The notes under the pieces were generated by a model that ran no database searches, had not been told where the DNA came from, and was given only the letters and a program-made list of their open reading frames with translations. A DNA stretch of 33,934 nucleotides from a virus, in IMG/VR virus record IMGVR_UViG_3300006102_000004, positions 1 through 33,934 of that record; one strand, 5' to 3'. How positions within the stretch are numbered: the stretch's first letter is position 1; each line of letters opens with the position of its first letter. Below, piece by piece: positions 7,150 to 13,470 of this stretch. The translations under genes and the position numbers were made by a program.

Positions 7150-7544
7150 CGAAGCAAAGCCTGACGCTCTATAACATCGAGACGGAACTGTTGGACCTTG
7201 TGCGCCTGCGCGAGGACACCACGGAACCAGAAGAACTCGCCGCTATCGACACTCAGATAGCGGAGTACGTTGGCCGCGAGGTCCGAAAGGTGGACGGGAT
7301 CGCAAGTCTCCTGCGGGAGTTCGAGCGGCGCGCGGAGATCGACCGGGCCGAGGCGAAGCGTATCAGCAAGCGGGCGCAACAGTGGGCCAGACGGGAGGCG
7401 AGGCTGCGTGAAATGGTTACGTCAGTGATGGAGGCAACCGGACAAAAACGGATCGAAGGGCAGCACAGCAGTTTCGTGCTGGTCAAAAAATCCGGCATCG
7501 GTCGAGGTGGCTCAGCCGCCAGTTACCGGCTAAAGGTTGACTGA
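7146..7544 (+). CDS. Siphovirus Gp157-family protein with disrupted C-terminus
   Basis: 132 residues. It matches the Gp157 (PF05565) plan: a short N-terminal LTLYNIETELLDL, then long charged helices (EELAAIDTQIAEYVGREVRKVDGIASLLREFERRAEIDRAEAKRISKRAQQWARREARLREMV) and MEATGQKRIEG. Family members are phage proteins linked to host resistance in streptococci; biochemical role is unknown. The family usually ends with a KNPxSVEV-type tail. Here the tail reads SGIGRGGSAAS instead, but the other frame encodes KNPASVEVAQPP immediately after an A6 run (7485-7490). A single-base indel in that run would explain the difference. The stop is directly followed by ATG 7545. Confidence 0.7.
   Translation: MTKQSLTLYNIETELLDLVRLREDTTEPEELAAIDTQIAEYVGREVRKVDGIASLLREFERRAEIDRAEAKRISKRAQQWARREARLREMVTSVMEATGQKRIEGQHSSFVLVKKSGIGRGGSAASYRLKVD
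7485..7490 (+). other. A6 run: frameshift point in Gp157-family gene
   Basis: Removing one A from this run would restore the reading frame that encodes KNPASVEVAQPPVTG before a TAA. This is a one-base indel or an assembly/sequencing error. A programmed shift would have to be +1, which such a run does not typically drive. Confidence 0.55.
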
Positions 7545-7649
7545 ATGCTCAAGCGCTCAGTGGTTCGAAAAAAGCGAACAACTGCCCGGCGCGGCCGCAT
7601 CGTTGACCGCGCTTACCTCAGCGCAAGAGTTATTATAAAGTCGTGGTAG
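7545..7649 (+). pseudogene. Short basic ORF, possible nuclease N-terminal remnant
   Basis: 34 codons from ATG 7545 to TAG 7647-7649, starting directly after the Gp157 stop. The product is very basic (KRSVVRKKRTTARRGR) and continues IVDRAYLSARV. A run of RGRxxDxAYL is typical of the start of phage HNH or NinG/DUF968-like nucleases, but the expected Cys/His-rich core is missing. It is therefore called a possible truncated remnant; a genuine short peptide gene cannot be excluded. Confidence 0.35.
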
Positions 7650-7690
7650 TCGAGACTTGGCCAATTGATCGCATTAAACCCTACAAGCAG
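7643..7690 (+). pseudogene. ParB/sulfiredoxin-like domain remnant cut by DUF5131 cassette
   Basis: Reading from GTG 7643 gives VVETWPIDRIKPYK, which matches the first strand and loop of ParB-like/Srx-fold domains (usually W-P-I-xx-I-x-PY-x-x-N-PR). The motif stops at PYK. The next four bases lead into the stop codon of the opposite-strand DUF5131 gene at 7695. This is what one expects if that gene was inserted into a ParB-like gene, leaving 15 codons. No downstream half of the ParB-like gene was found before terS. Confidence 0.45.
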
Positions 7691-7694
7691 TGTG

Positions 7695-8495
7695 TCAGCT
7701 TTGAAACATCGGTAGAAGCGGCTGGTTCCGCTTTGCAACGATTTTCTGATGCTGGACTGGAACCAAAGTTGGCGCGACCAAGTGTCCAGGGTATTGGTGC
7801 CACTCCCAGCAAGATCCGTCTTCCTCGACCAGCCAAGGCCGCGTCTCGGTCCGAAAGGCAGAGTCTTGCTTAAAGAAAAATGCCGTCCCGGTCGAAGCGC
7901 TCACATCGCGCAATTCGCGCGCCCAGCGCATATCCATGGAGCGGAAGCCACGTCCGCTCTCACCACCGACAATCAACCAATCAATACCGCGCAGGTCCAA
8001 ACTTGGGAGCGATCCCAGAAGCGGCTCGGCGCTGATAAACTTAACCTTCGCTCCGCATGCGCGAATGGCGTCGGCACGCGACGTCCAGCGATCCTCCTCG
8101 ATGCTGGCGCCCATCCAGATATTTGGCGTCCACGGGCCCGGCCAGTGCGCGGCGCGTTCTGGTCGCTTCGTGAGAATCTGGTAGGTGATCGCTGGCGTTT
8201 CGTTCATGACGCGGAAAATATCGGCGATAAATTCGTCAGGCACGAGCTCGTGCCACATGTCGCTCATCGAGTTGGTAAAAACGCGAGTCCCAGGCTTGAA
8301 TTTACGCGGGCGGTCGAGCCGCTCGGGGTGAAGGATAATGTTGGCTTCCGCGTTGCTTGCTGTCCATGGCTGTTTGCTCCAGCCATATCGCAGACTCAAC
8401 GCTTCGGCGTAGCAGTGCCGGCAGCCTTCGCTCACGCGAGAACAGCCGGTTACGGGATTCCAGGTTTCGTTCGTCCAGCTTATCAAAGTACTCAT
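7695..8495 (-). CDS. DUF5131 (phage Gp37/Gp68 family) protein, radical-SAM-like
   Basis: 266 residues; starts at ATG 8495, ends TGA at 7695. The N-terminus I-S-W-TNETWNPVTGC..VSEGCRHCYA has the family hallmark and a Cys set C18-x6-C25-x2-C28. DUF5131 proteins are phage- and prophage-carried and have been proposed to be radical-SAM-like; the true reaction is unknown. Later motifs (VFTNSMSDMWH, LTKRPERA, WMGASIE, FISAEPLLG, IVGGESG) fit a TIM-barrel-like fold and the family length (~260). It is the only gene here on the minus strand between 856 and 12870 and sits behind its own predicted leaderless promoter. This arrangement is typical of a moron. Confidence 0.85.
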   Translation of the reverse strand: MSTLISWTNETWNPVTGCSRVSEGCRHCYAEALSLRYGWSKQPWTASNAEANIILHPERLDRPRKFKPGTRVFTNSMSDMWHELVPDEFIADIFRVMNETPAITYQILTKRPERAAHWPGPWTPNIWMGASIEEDRWTSRADAIRACGAKVKFISAEPLLGSLPSLDLRGIDWLIVGGESGRGFRSMDMRWARELRDVSASTGTAFFFKQDSAFRTETRPWLVEEDGSCWEWHQYPGHLVAPTLVPVQHQKIVAKRNQPLLPMFQS

Positions 8496-8533
8496 AATAG
8501 GCAGTTTATCATAAATCTGATACTAGCGCAAGT
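8496..8533 (-). promoter_or_regulatory. Leaderless promoter with operator box for DUF5131 gene
   Basis: On the minus strand: TTGCGC (8526-8531), 17-bp spacer, TAAACT (8503-8508), then ATG at 8495 seven bases downstream. The box reads ACTTGCGCTAGT on the minus strand (8522-8533) and overlaps the -35. No Shine-Dalgarno precedes the ATG. The box also lies just upstream of terS on the plus strand. Confidence 0.65.
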
Positions 8534-8541
8534 AGGAAAAA

Positions 8542-8937
8542 ATGGCAGGCCGACCGCCTAAAAAATTCGATTTGGCTGAGCTCGAAAAGCTCTGCATCCT
8601 GCAATGCACCATCGAGGAAGTGGCCGCGTTCTTTGAGGTCTCTCACGACACGGTGCAGCGCCGCATGGCCAAGGAAAAACAGTTTCGCGAAGTGATGGAG
8701 CGCGGCTACCAGAAGGGCAAGATCAGCGTGCGCCGTAAGCAAATGCAACTCCTTGAGGCGGGAAACGCTACGATGGCCGTATGGCTTGGCAAACAACTCC
8801 TGGGGCAACGCGATGGCATCGACTTCTCCGGTCCTGGCGGCGGACCAATCCAGCATGAGCACTCAGCCACAACTGAGCTCCTTAGCCGACTCGCTGGCCT
8901 CGCTTCCCGCGCCCGAGCGACAGAAGATCCTGAATAG
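8542..8937 (+). CDS. terS: Terminase small subunit
   Basis: 131 residues. The N-terminal half has a helix-turn-helix: ELEKLCILQCTIEEVAAFFEVSHDTVQRRMAKE, the DNA-recognition part used to bind pac/cos. The rest is helical (SVRRKQMQLLEAGNATMAVWLGKQLLGQRD), as in phage small terminases that oligomerise and hand DNA to the large subunit. AGGA lies 4-8 bases before ATG 8542. A 35-bp segment encoding SHDTVQRRMA (8637-8671) is duplicated out of frame at 5271-5305. The gene overlaps terL by 83 nt if terL starts at 8855. Confidence 0.85.
   Translation: MAGRPPKKFDLAELEKLCILQCTIEEVAAFFEVSHDTVQRRMAKEKQFREVMERGYQKGKISVRRKQMQLLEAGNATMAVWLGKQLLGQRDGIDFSGPGGGPIQHEHSATTELLSRLAGLASRARATEDPE
8637..8671. repeat. 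35-bp direct repeat shared with 5219 gene (copy 2)
   Basis: Identical to 5271-5305. It codes for the recognition helix of TerS, so this is the likely original copy. Possible meanings are a pac-related binding sequence duplicated elsewhere or a recombination scar. Confidence 0.9.
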
Positions 8938-10225
8938 CCTGCCGGACGCGGTCAATAGGGACCTACTCTACACTTGGCGCTTCTGGGCACGCGCAAACCA
9001 AATCCTCCCTGGAACCGCTGGCGCAGCCGATCCGCGCGAAGACTGGCGTTTCTGGTGCGTGCTCGCTGGCCGAGGCTTCGGCAAGACCAGGACGGGCGCA
9101 GAGACGGTGCGCGAGTGGGCGCGGAACCCGAAGGAACGTATTCTTCTCATTGCGCCGACCGCCTCTGACGTTCGCGAGATCCAATTGGAAGGGCCGTCCG
9201 GCCTGCTGAACTGCTACCCGCCAGGTCAGCGGCCGGATTACAATCCATCCCGCCACCTGCTCACATTTCCAAGCGGCGCGATCGGTTTCACTCGATCAGC
9301 CGAGGAACCTGAAAGACTCCGCGGTCCACAGTTCACGAAGTTTTGGGCGGATGAAATAGGGGCTTGGTCGTCGTTGGAGGCAGCCTGGGATCAGATCATG
9401 TTTGGGTTCCGATTACCGGACAGCAAAATTCAAGGCGTGATAACCACCACCCCGAAGCCACTGAAGATCATTCGTGAGTTGCTGGCCAACCCGTCCACTG
9501 TGATCACTCGCGGAAGTAGCTACGATAACCGCGGCTGGCTGTCCAGTGCTTTTTTTGAGTCCGTCATCAAACGCTACGAGGGAACGCGGCTCGGCCGGCA
9601 GGAGATCAACGCCGAGTTGCTCGACGACACCCCTGGCGCACTATGGACACTGCGTATGATCGACGCGCACCGCATCCGTTTCGCCGATATTCAGTCGGAT
9701 AAAATCGTCCGAATCGTGATTGCAATCGATCCAGCGGTATCGGCGGAAGAAGGAAGCGACGAAACCGGGATCATCGTGGCGGCACTGGTGAAGTCCGGCC
9801 ACGTGCTGATCATAGAGGATTTGTCATGCAAGGAGTCGCCGCTAGGGTGGGCGCGCATCATTGCCGAGGCGTACTTCCGCCACAAGGCTGATCGGGTGGT
9901 TGCAGAGGTGAACAACGGCGGTGATCTGGTTGAGGCCAACCTGCGCGCGGCGGCGCCCAACGTAGCGTTTCGGAAGATTTGGGCCAGCAGGGGTAAGCTG
10001 GTGCGCGCTGAGCCCGTGGCCACCCTGTACGAGCGCGGGATGGTGCATCACGTCGGCCCTTTCCAAAAGCTGGAGGACCAACTTTGCAGTTACGTTCCCG
10101 GCGTGAAGAAATCGCCAGATCGGATGGACGCGCTGGTATTCGCCGTGACCGAACTGGCCATCGACGAAGAGCAAAAGCCGTACCGGATCCAGATGGGTGA
10201 GATGGTCCAGATTTCACCGATTTAG
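8855..10225 (+). CDS. terL: Terminase large subunit
   Basis: 456 residues from ATG 8855 (ATG 8813 is another possible start). The leader DLLYTWRFWARANQ precedes the Walker A loop AGRGFGKT (residues 71-78). Walker B is FWADEIG (163-169, D166/E167), and ITTTPKPL (196-203) is the coupling motif. The nuclease domain begins IVIAIDPAV (D292), has a later acidic site in AEVNNGG, and ends with SPDRMDALVFA. This is the ATPase-nuclease that packages phage DNA into proheads. The start overlaps terS, indicating coupling. Confidence 0.9.
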   Translation: MSTQPQLSSLADSLASLPAPERQKILNSLPDAVNRDLLYTWRFWARANQILPGTAGAADPREDWRFWCVLAGRGFGKTRTGAETVREWARNPKERILLIAPTASDVREIQLEGPSGLLNCYPPGQRPDYNPSRHLLTFPSGAIGFTRSAEEPERLRGPQFTKFWADEIGAWSSLEAAWDQIMFGFRLPDSKIQGVITTTPKPLKIIRELLANPSTVITRGSSYDNRGWLSSAFFESVIKRYEGTRLGRQEINAELLDDTPGALWTLRMIDAHRIRFADIQSDKIVRIVIAIDPAVSAEEGSDETGIIVAALVKSGHVLIIEDLSCKESPLGWARIIAEAYFRHKADRVVAEVNNGGDLVEANLRAAAPNVAFRKIWASRGKLVRAEPVATLYERGMVHHVGPFQKLEDQLCSYVPGVKKSPDRMDALVFAVTELAIDEEQKPYRIQMGEMVQISPI

Positions 10226-10226
10226 T

Positions 10227-10267
10227 ACTTGCGCAAATGCACTACTTGCGCTAGAATAAATCTGCGA
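10227..10267 (+). promoter_or_regulatory. Leaderless promoter with two operator boxes
   Basis: TTGCGC (10229-10234), exactly 17 bp, TAGAAT (10252-10257), then ATG 10267 after nine bases and no Shine-Dalgarno. Two boxes flank the spacer: ACTTGCGCAAAT (10227-10238, covering the -35) and ACTTGCGCTAGA (10244-10255, covering the -10). Two sites 17 bp apart suit cooperative dimers on one DNA face, a tight repression design. Confidence 0.75.
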
Positions 10268-10845
10268 TGAAAATCAGCGAATGCAGTAACGCCCCGCAGT
10301 GGCTCATTGATGCAACAACGATAGATGCCAACATCACCGTGTTGTCGGATGGCTGGGTATATTGGCATGGCGGCTCCTTCGAGGGCGGCTCCTTCAAGGG
10401 CGGCTCCTTCGAGGGCGGCTCCTTCAAGGGCGGCTTCTTCCTGGACGGCTACTTCGAGGGCGGCTCCTTCGAGGGCGGCTCCTTCCTGGGCGGCTCCTTC
10501 AAGGGCGGCTCCTTCCTGGGCGGCTCCTTCCTGGGCGGCTACTTCCTGGGCGGCTCCTTCCTGGGGGGCTCCTTCCTGGGGGGCTCCTTCAAGGGCGGCT
10601 CGGTTTGTGGGGACAACAAATCACTAAATCCGACGTGGATACTCACCGTGATTCCGCAGATCGAAGGCTACCCCAAAACACTGTGCGCCGTCGATGGCGT
10701 GGCTTGGATAAAAGCCGGATGCCACCTGTTCACGCTATCCGATGCCCGCAAGCACTGGTCAAAACGATCGGATCGAACTATGACTCGGGTGCTGCTTGAG
10801 GGTGTGGCGGCGCTAGCGAAAGAGAAGGGATTGACAGAAAAATGA
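10267..10845 (+). CDS. Pentapeptide-repeat protein
   Basis: 192 residues. Residues 35-112 consist of about 15 units of GGSF(E/K/L), with GYF/GFF variants, giving an F every five residues. That is the signature of a right-handed quadrilateral beta-helix; known examples (MfpA, Qnr) mimic DNA and act on gyrase. The charged position alternates E, K and L. N-terminal ~34 residues (KISECSNAPQWLIDATTIDANITVLSDGWVYWHG) and C-terminal ~75 residues (NPTWILTVIPQIEGYP...VAWIKAGCHLFTLSDARKHW) are not repeats; the tail domain with DGVAWIKAGCxxFTLxxAxxHW is seen in other phage proteins. Its own leaderless double-operator promoter marks it as a regulated early gene. Gyrase targeting is unproven. Confidence 0.75.
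   Translation: MKISECSNAPQWLIDATTIDANITVLSDGWVYWHGGSFEGGSFKGGSFEGGSFKGGFFLDGYFEGGSFEGGSFLGGSFKGGSFLGGSFLGGYFLGGSFLGGSFLGGSFKGGSVCGDNKSLNPTWILTVIPQIEGYPKTLCAVDGVAWIKAGCHLFTLSDARKHWSKRSDRTMTRVLLEGVAALAKEKGLTEK
10369..10605 (+). repeat. 15-bp tandem repeat array (about 15 units)
   Basis: Unit GGCGGCTCCTTC plus GAG, AAG or CTG, 10369-10593, with a partial unit after. Codon choice is almost constant except for the fifth codon, indicating recent amplification. The other two plus frames stay open across the array only because the repeat lacks stops there. Confidence 0.9.
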
Positions 10846-11597
10846 TTAGCGTCACCGCCATCTGCTTGACTGCCGACCGCCAGGTGTACACCGAGAGAGC
10901 CATCCGCTGCTTTCTTGCGCAAGACTACACCCAAAAATCGCTCGTGATCCTGGATAGCGGGAAAACGGCATTTGAGTTGCATCAGGTGGGCGCAAATCTA
11001 ATTCTGGCGCGAGTCGAGCACCAGCCCACAGACACGATTGGCCGTCTCCGCAACTTGGCCAACAGCCTTGCGGTCAACACTGACTTGATCTGCCACTGGG
11101 ACTCCGACGACTGGAGTGCGCCGAATCGCATCAGTGAACAAGTGAAGCTGATCCAAACTGAGCAGCGATCCGGCATTGCCGAGTACCCCGATTTGGTCGG
11201 ATGCAACGAGATGCTCTTTTGGAACTCAGTCAAGCGCGAGACCTGGCGCTACAAGCATCCGCACCCCTCATACTGTGTCGGGACGTCAATGATGTACCGC
11301 CGCGAGGCGTGGGAAGCTGTGCGGTTCGACGAGGCAATCACCCAGGGCGAGGACCACAAGTTTTGGATGCAGGGCGTCCCGTGGTACAAGCGCGCTGCGA
11401 TGAGTTCGGTTCCAAAATCAACAGAAATACCGATGGTAGGCGTTTTGAGTCTCTACGCTTCGGAGACGGAGCCTCTCATCATCGCGGAACTTCACGGAGG
11501 CAACACATGCGCAAAAACAGACAAAGACAAGCGCGAGTGGACACGGGAGGAACAGTGGGACAAGAGAGTCAGCCAAATCATGGCGATGCCCAGTTAG
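10842..11597 (+). CDS. Family 2 glycosyltransferase
   Basis: 251 residues starting in an ATGA overlap with the upstream stop. The N-terminus ISVTAICLTADRQVYTERAIRCFLAQDYTQKSLVILDSG is the GT-A nucleotide-sugar fold. ICHWDSDDWSAPNRI (DSDD at 87-90) is the DxD metal/sugar-nucleotide motif, and GEDHKFW carries the acceptor-side acidic residues of GT2 enzymes. Such phage enzymes decorate virion proteins, DNA bases or host surface glycans. With the GT at 11734 and the FkbM/GT pair at 18381-19918 it suggests a phage glycosylation set. Confidence 0.8.
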   Translation: MISVTAICLTADRQVYTERAIRCFLAQDYTQKSLVILDSGKTAFELHQVGANLILARVEHQPTDTIGRLRNLANSLAVNTDLICHWDSDDWSAPNRISEQVKLIQTEQRSGIAEYPDLVGCNEMLFWNSVKRETWRYKHPHPSYCVGTSMMYRREAWEAVRFDEAITQGEDHKFWMQGVPWYKRAAMSSVPKSTEIPMVGVLSLYASETEPLIIAELHGGNTCAKTDKDKREWTREEQWDKRVSQIMAMPS

Positions 11598-11737
11598 CCA
11601 CAGGAGATGAAATAGAACTGGCCGGAGAACGGCTCGCGCGGTATTGCGCAGTGCTGAGTCATGCAAGCTACATGCATCCCTCCGATCGCGCGTTACTCGC
11701 GCGGGCGGTAGACGAGTGGAAGCAGGCGACCAAATGA
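11507..11737 (+). CDS. Small hypothetical protein overlapping glycosyltransferase end
   Basis: 76 residues from ATG 11507, preceded by GGAGG (11494-11498) at good spacing, so the 91-nt overlap with the upstream GT seems genuine. Residues from about 32 onward (DEIELAGERLARYCAVLSHASYMHPSDRALLARAVDEWKQ) form a helical domain; the N-terminal ~30 residues are Gln/Arg-rich and low-complexity. ATG at 11734 of the next gene overlaps its TGA. Not recognised. Confidence 0.55.
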   Translation: MRKNRQRQARVDTGGTVGQESQPNHGDAQLATGDEIELAGERLARYCAVLSHASYMHPSDRALLARAVDEWKQATK

Positions 11738-12435
11738 GCGTCTGGCTTTGCATTCCCTCAAAGCGCTCCGAGGCGGAAGGCACCTTGCCGGCATGGCGTG
11801 AGCGTGGCTACAGGATCGCCGTGGTGCGCGAAAACGGAGACGGTCCAACGTGCTCGGACTATTCTGTCGTTGTACCGGAGTACCTGGGCTGGGCCAGAAG
11901 TACAAATCTACTGATTCGGGCGTTGATCATTGAGGAGCCTGATGCGCAGTGGTTCGTCATCGGCGGCGACGACATCTTGCCGGACGAGAACAAAACCGCC
12001 GATGAGATCGAAGAGCAATGCACAACGCATTTTCGCGGCACCATAGGCGTGATGCAGCCAACCGGCGACCGATGGGGCGATCGCGGCGACATGCACGGCG
12101 CCGTCATCGACCGCATCTGCGGCTCGGCCTGGCTTGGGTACGGATTCTGCCGGCGCGCCAATCTTGGCACGGGCCCGCTGCATGAGGGCTACTACCACAA
12201 CTTCGCGGACGAGGAGTTACAGCACGTTGCCCAGCGGCTCGGCATTCTCTGGCAGCGGCGGGATCTGGTCCAGTATCATCGCCACTGGGCGCGCATGAGC
12301 GGCGGTCAGCGTAGTGCGATGCCAGCCTGGGCGGCAAAGATCAACGATCCAAAGCGGAGCGATTGGTACAAAAGCCAAGCGCTTTTCCAGGAGCGCAAGA
12401 AGGCGGGATTTCCGGGAAGCGAACTACTGCCGTGA
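11734..12435 (+). CDS. Glycosyltransferase-like (GT-A fold) protein
   Basis: 233 residues, ATGA overlap with the gene before. SVWLCIPSKR.. starts the fold; AQWFVIGGDDILPD (GGDD at 77-80) is the DxD-like metal site; residues RGTIGVMQPTGDRW and GYYHNFADEELQHVAQRLG fit acceptor and catalytic loops of GT2-like enzymes. It is shorter than many GT2 members and lacks an obvious N-terminal xVSVIIP strand. It probably works with the GT at 10842. Substrate not deducible. Confidence 0.65.
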   Translation: MSVWLCIPSKRSEAEGTLPAWRERGYRIAVVRENGDGPTCSDYSVVVPEYLGWARSTNLLIRALIIEEPDAQWFVIGGDDILPDENKTADEIEEQCTTHFRGTIGVMQPTGDRWGDRGDMHGAVIDRICGSAWLGYGFCRRANLGTGPLHEGYYHNFADEELQHVAQRLGILWQRRDLVQYHRHWARMSGGQRSAMPAWAAKINDPKRSDWYKSQALFQERKKAGFPGSELLP

Positions 12436-12611
12436 AGTGCGTGATGTGCAAAAAGAATATCAATACGCGACACGGATGGACCAGAGACTCCCCGTGCAAG
12501 CTTTGTCAGCCGTGTTTTGACGCTCTACGTAGCCCGCGCACCATGTACGAAGCAATCCAAATGGCGTTGCATTACCCCGAAGTCGTCGAAGAAAGGTTTG
12601 TGGATCGATAA
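12432..12611 (+). CDS. Small zinc-finger-like protein
   Basis: 59 residues from GTG 12432, which overlaps the upstream TGA (GTGA). Cysteines are CVMC at 3-6 and CKLCQPC at 22-28, a treble-clef/zinc-ribbon-like layout; the rest is a helix YEAIQMALHYPEVVEERF. It could be a small DNA- or protein-binding regulator. The next gene starts two bases later. Confidence 0.6.
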   Translation: MKCVMCKKNINTRHGWTRDSPCKLCQPCFDALRSPRTMYEAIQMALHYPEVVEERFVDR

Positions 12612-12612
12612 A

Positions 12613-12873
12613 ATGGGACTACGATTTCAGCGGCGTTTCAGAATTGTCCGTGGGCTGAACCTGAATCTCTCAAAGTCGGGAATCGGCGTATCGGCCGGAG
12701 TGCGCGGCGCCCACATCGGGATCACCTCGCGCGGGCAACGCTACACCAGCGTAGGACTGCCGGGCACCGGGATATCCTGGCGCGAGTATCACAAGGCACG
12801 GACCGTTGGCTTTCGCGTGTGGCCGCTCTTGGTTGTGCTCCTTGGTGTGCTGGCGCTGATCGTTTTGCGCTAA
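12613..12873 (+). CDS. DUF4236 family protein with C-terminal TM segment
   Basis: 86 residues; ATG 12613. The N-terminal half LRFQRRFRIVRGLNLNLSKSGIGVSAGVRGAHIGITSRGQRYTSVGLPGTGISW is the DUF4236 signature (NLSKSGIG, G-x-R, GxPGTG). The C-terminal VWPLLVVLLGVLALIVLR is one membrane helix. The domain occurs in small bacterial and phage membrane-linked proteins of unknown function. It converges on the minus-strand gene, with stops four bases overlapping. Confidence 0.85.
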   Translation: MGLRFQRRFRIVRGLNLNLSKSGIGVSAGVRGAHIGITSRGQRYTSVGLPGTGISWREYHKARTVGFRVWPLLVVLLGVLALIVLR

Positions 12874-13223
12874 GGCATACGGATTTCTGGTCCTGGCGGC
12901 TTACGCTCGACGAATACCCACAGCCTAGTCCCAAGCCAAACGATAAGATTTCCCGCCAAAACAAACAACGTGATGGCAATTTTCTCCAGCCACCCATTTG
13001 TTTCCTGAAGCCCGTGTTTAATGTCCGAAATGGCTTGCTCGGCAAGAGCGAGCCGATTATCCAAATTTTGCCGCGCTAGTTCGTTGAGTCGATATTCAAC
13101 GTTATCGAGGCGGTCTGTGTTGGTGACAACCTGTTGATCCAGATCGATTTCGGAGCGACGATGTTGGTTTTGTGCGCAGAGAATAGCGACGGCCAAGACA
13201 GCGCCGAAAATCAGTTTTGTCAT
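12870..13223 (-). CDS. Exported/membrane coiled-coil protein, minus strand
   Basis: 117 residues from ATG 13223; an upstream in-frame ATG at 13253 is less likely because the hydrophobic segment then sits deeper. MTKLIFGAVLAVAILCAQ is a signal or anchor sequence (the residue before Cys is Leu, so it is not a normal lipobox). Residues 25-90 are polar with heptad hydrophobics, a long helix or coiled coil. IAITLFVLAGNLIVWLGTRLWVFV (from ~91) is a TM helix, and the tail ERKPPGPEIRMP is short and charged. The shape recalls phage spanins or holin-like membrane pairs, but no family was recognised. It may share the 13268 operator region with the divergent 13312 gene. Confidence 0.6.
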   Translation of the reverse strand: MTKLIFGAVLAVAILCAQNQHRRSEIDLDQQVVTNTDRLDNVEYRLNELARQNLDNRLALAEQAISDIKHGLQETNGWLEKIAITLFVLAGNLIVWLGTRLWVFVERKPPGPEIRMP

Positions 13224-13267
13224 GCCGATTGGTCTTCCCAGAATACAGCACACGCCATCTCTTTTCT

Positions 13268-13306
13268 ACTTGCGCAATTAACTAAACTCACGCTACAATG
13301 TATCCG
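13268..13306 (+). promoter_or_regulatory. Promoter with operator box for 13312 operon
   Basis: TTGCGC (13270-13275), 18-bp spacer, TACAAT (13294-13299), predicted TSS near 13306. The box ACTTGCGCAATT (13268-13279) covers the -35. The leader before ATG 13312 is only about six bases. The site sits between divergent genes. Confidence 0.6.
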
Positions 13307-13311
13307 ACGAG

Positions 13312-13470
13312 ATGACCATGACATTGAGCCGCGGAGAGCTCCTACATCTCGCACGCATTGCTGAGCACGACGAAGCGCTACCGGCGCCGGAACTCGTACG
13401 CGAAGGCGCGGAAGAATTACAGCGGCTCCTGGAAGAAGTGGAATTAGAGGAACTATATGCAAAAGATTGA
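13312..13470 (+). CDS. Short acidic helical protein, first gene of nuclease/replication run
   Basis: 52 residues: ATG 13312 (or ATG 13318). The product is almost entirely helical and acidic, with GEELQRLLEEVELEELYAKD-like C-terminal heptads and ELLHLARIAEHDEALPAPE before. The TGA (13468-13470) overlaps the next start (13457) by 14 nt. It is immediately behind an operator-controlled promoter. Function unknown; possibly a leader peptide or a regulator subunit. Confidence 0.5.
   Translation: MTMTLSRGELLHLARIAEHDEALPAPELVREGAEELQRLLEEVELEELYAKD

Noticed and set aside
7617-7628. Operator-like CTCAGCGCAAGA before the ParB-like remnant
   Set aside because: Only the GCGCnAG half matches; the possible -10 is too close to GTG 7643.
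10369-10605. CRISPR array
   Set aside because: The 15-bp units are contiguous and coding, with no spacers.
10325-10799. Long ORFs in the two other plus frames over the pentapeptide array
   Set aside because: They arise because the 15-bp repeat unit lacks stops in all three frames; the codon pattern and upstream promoter fit only the GGSF frame.
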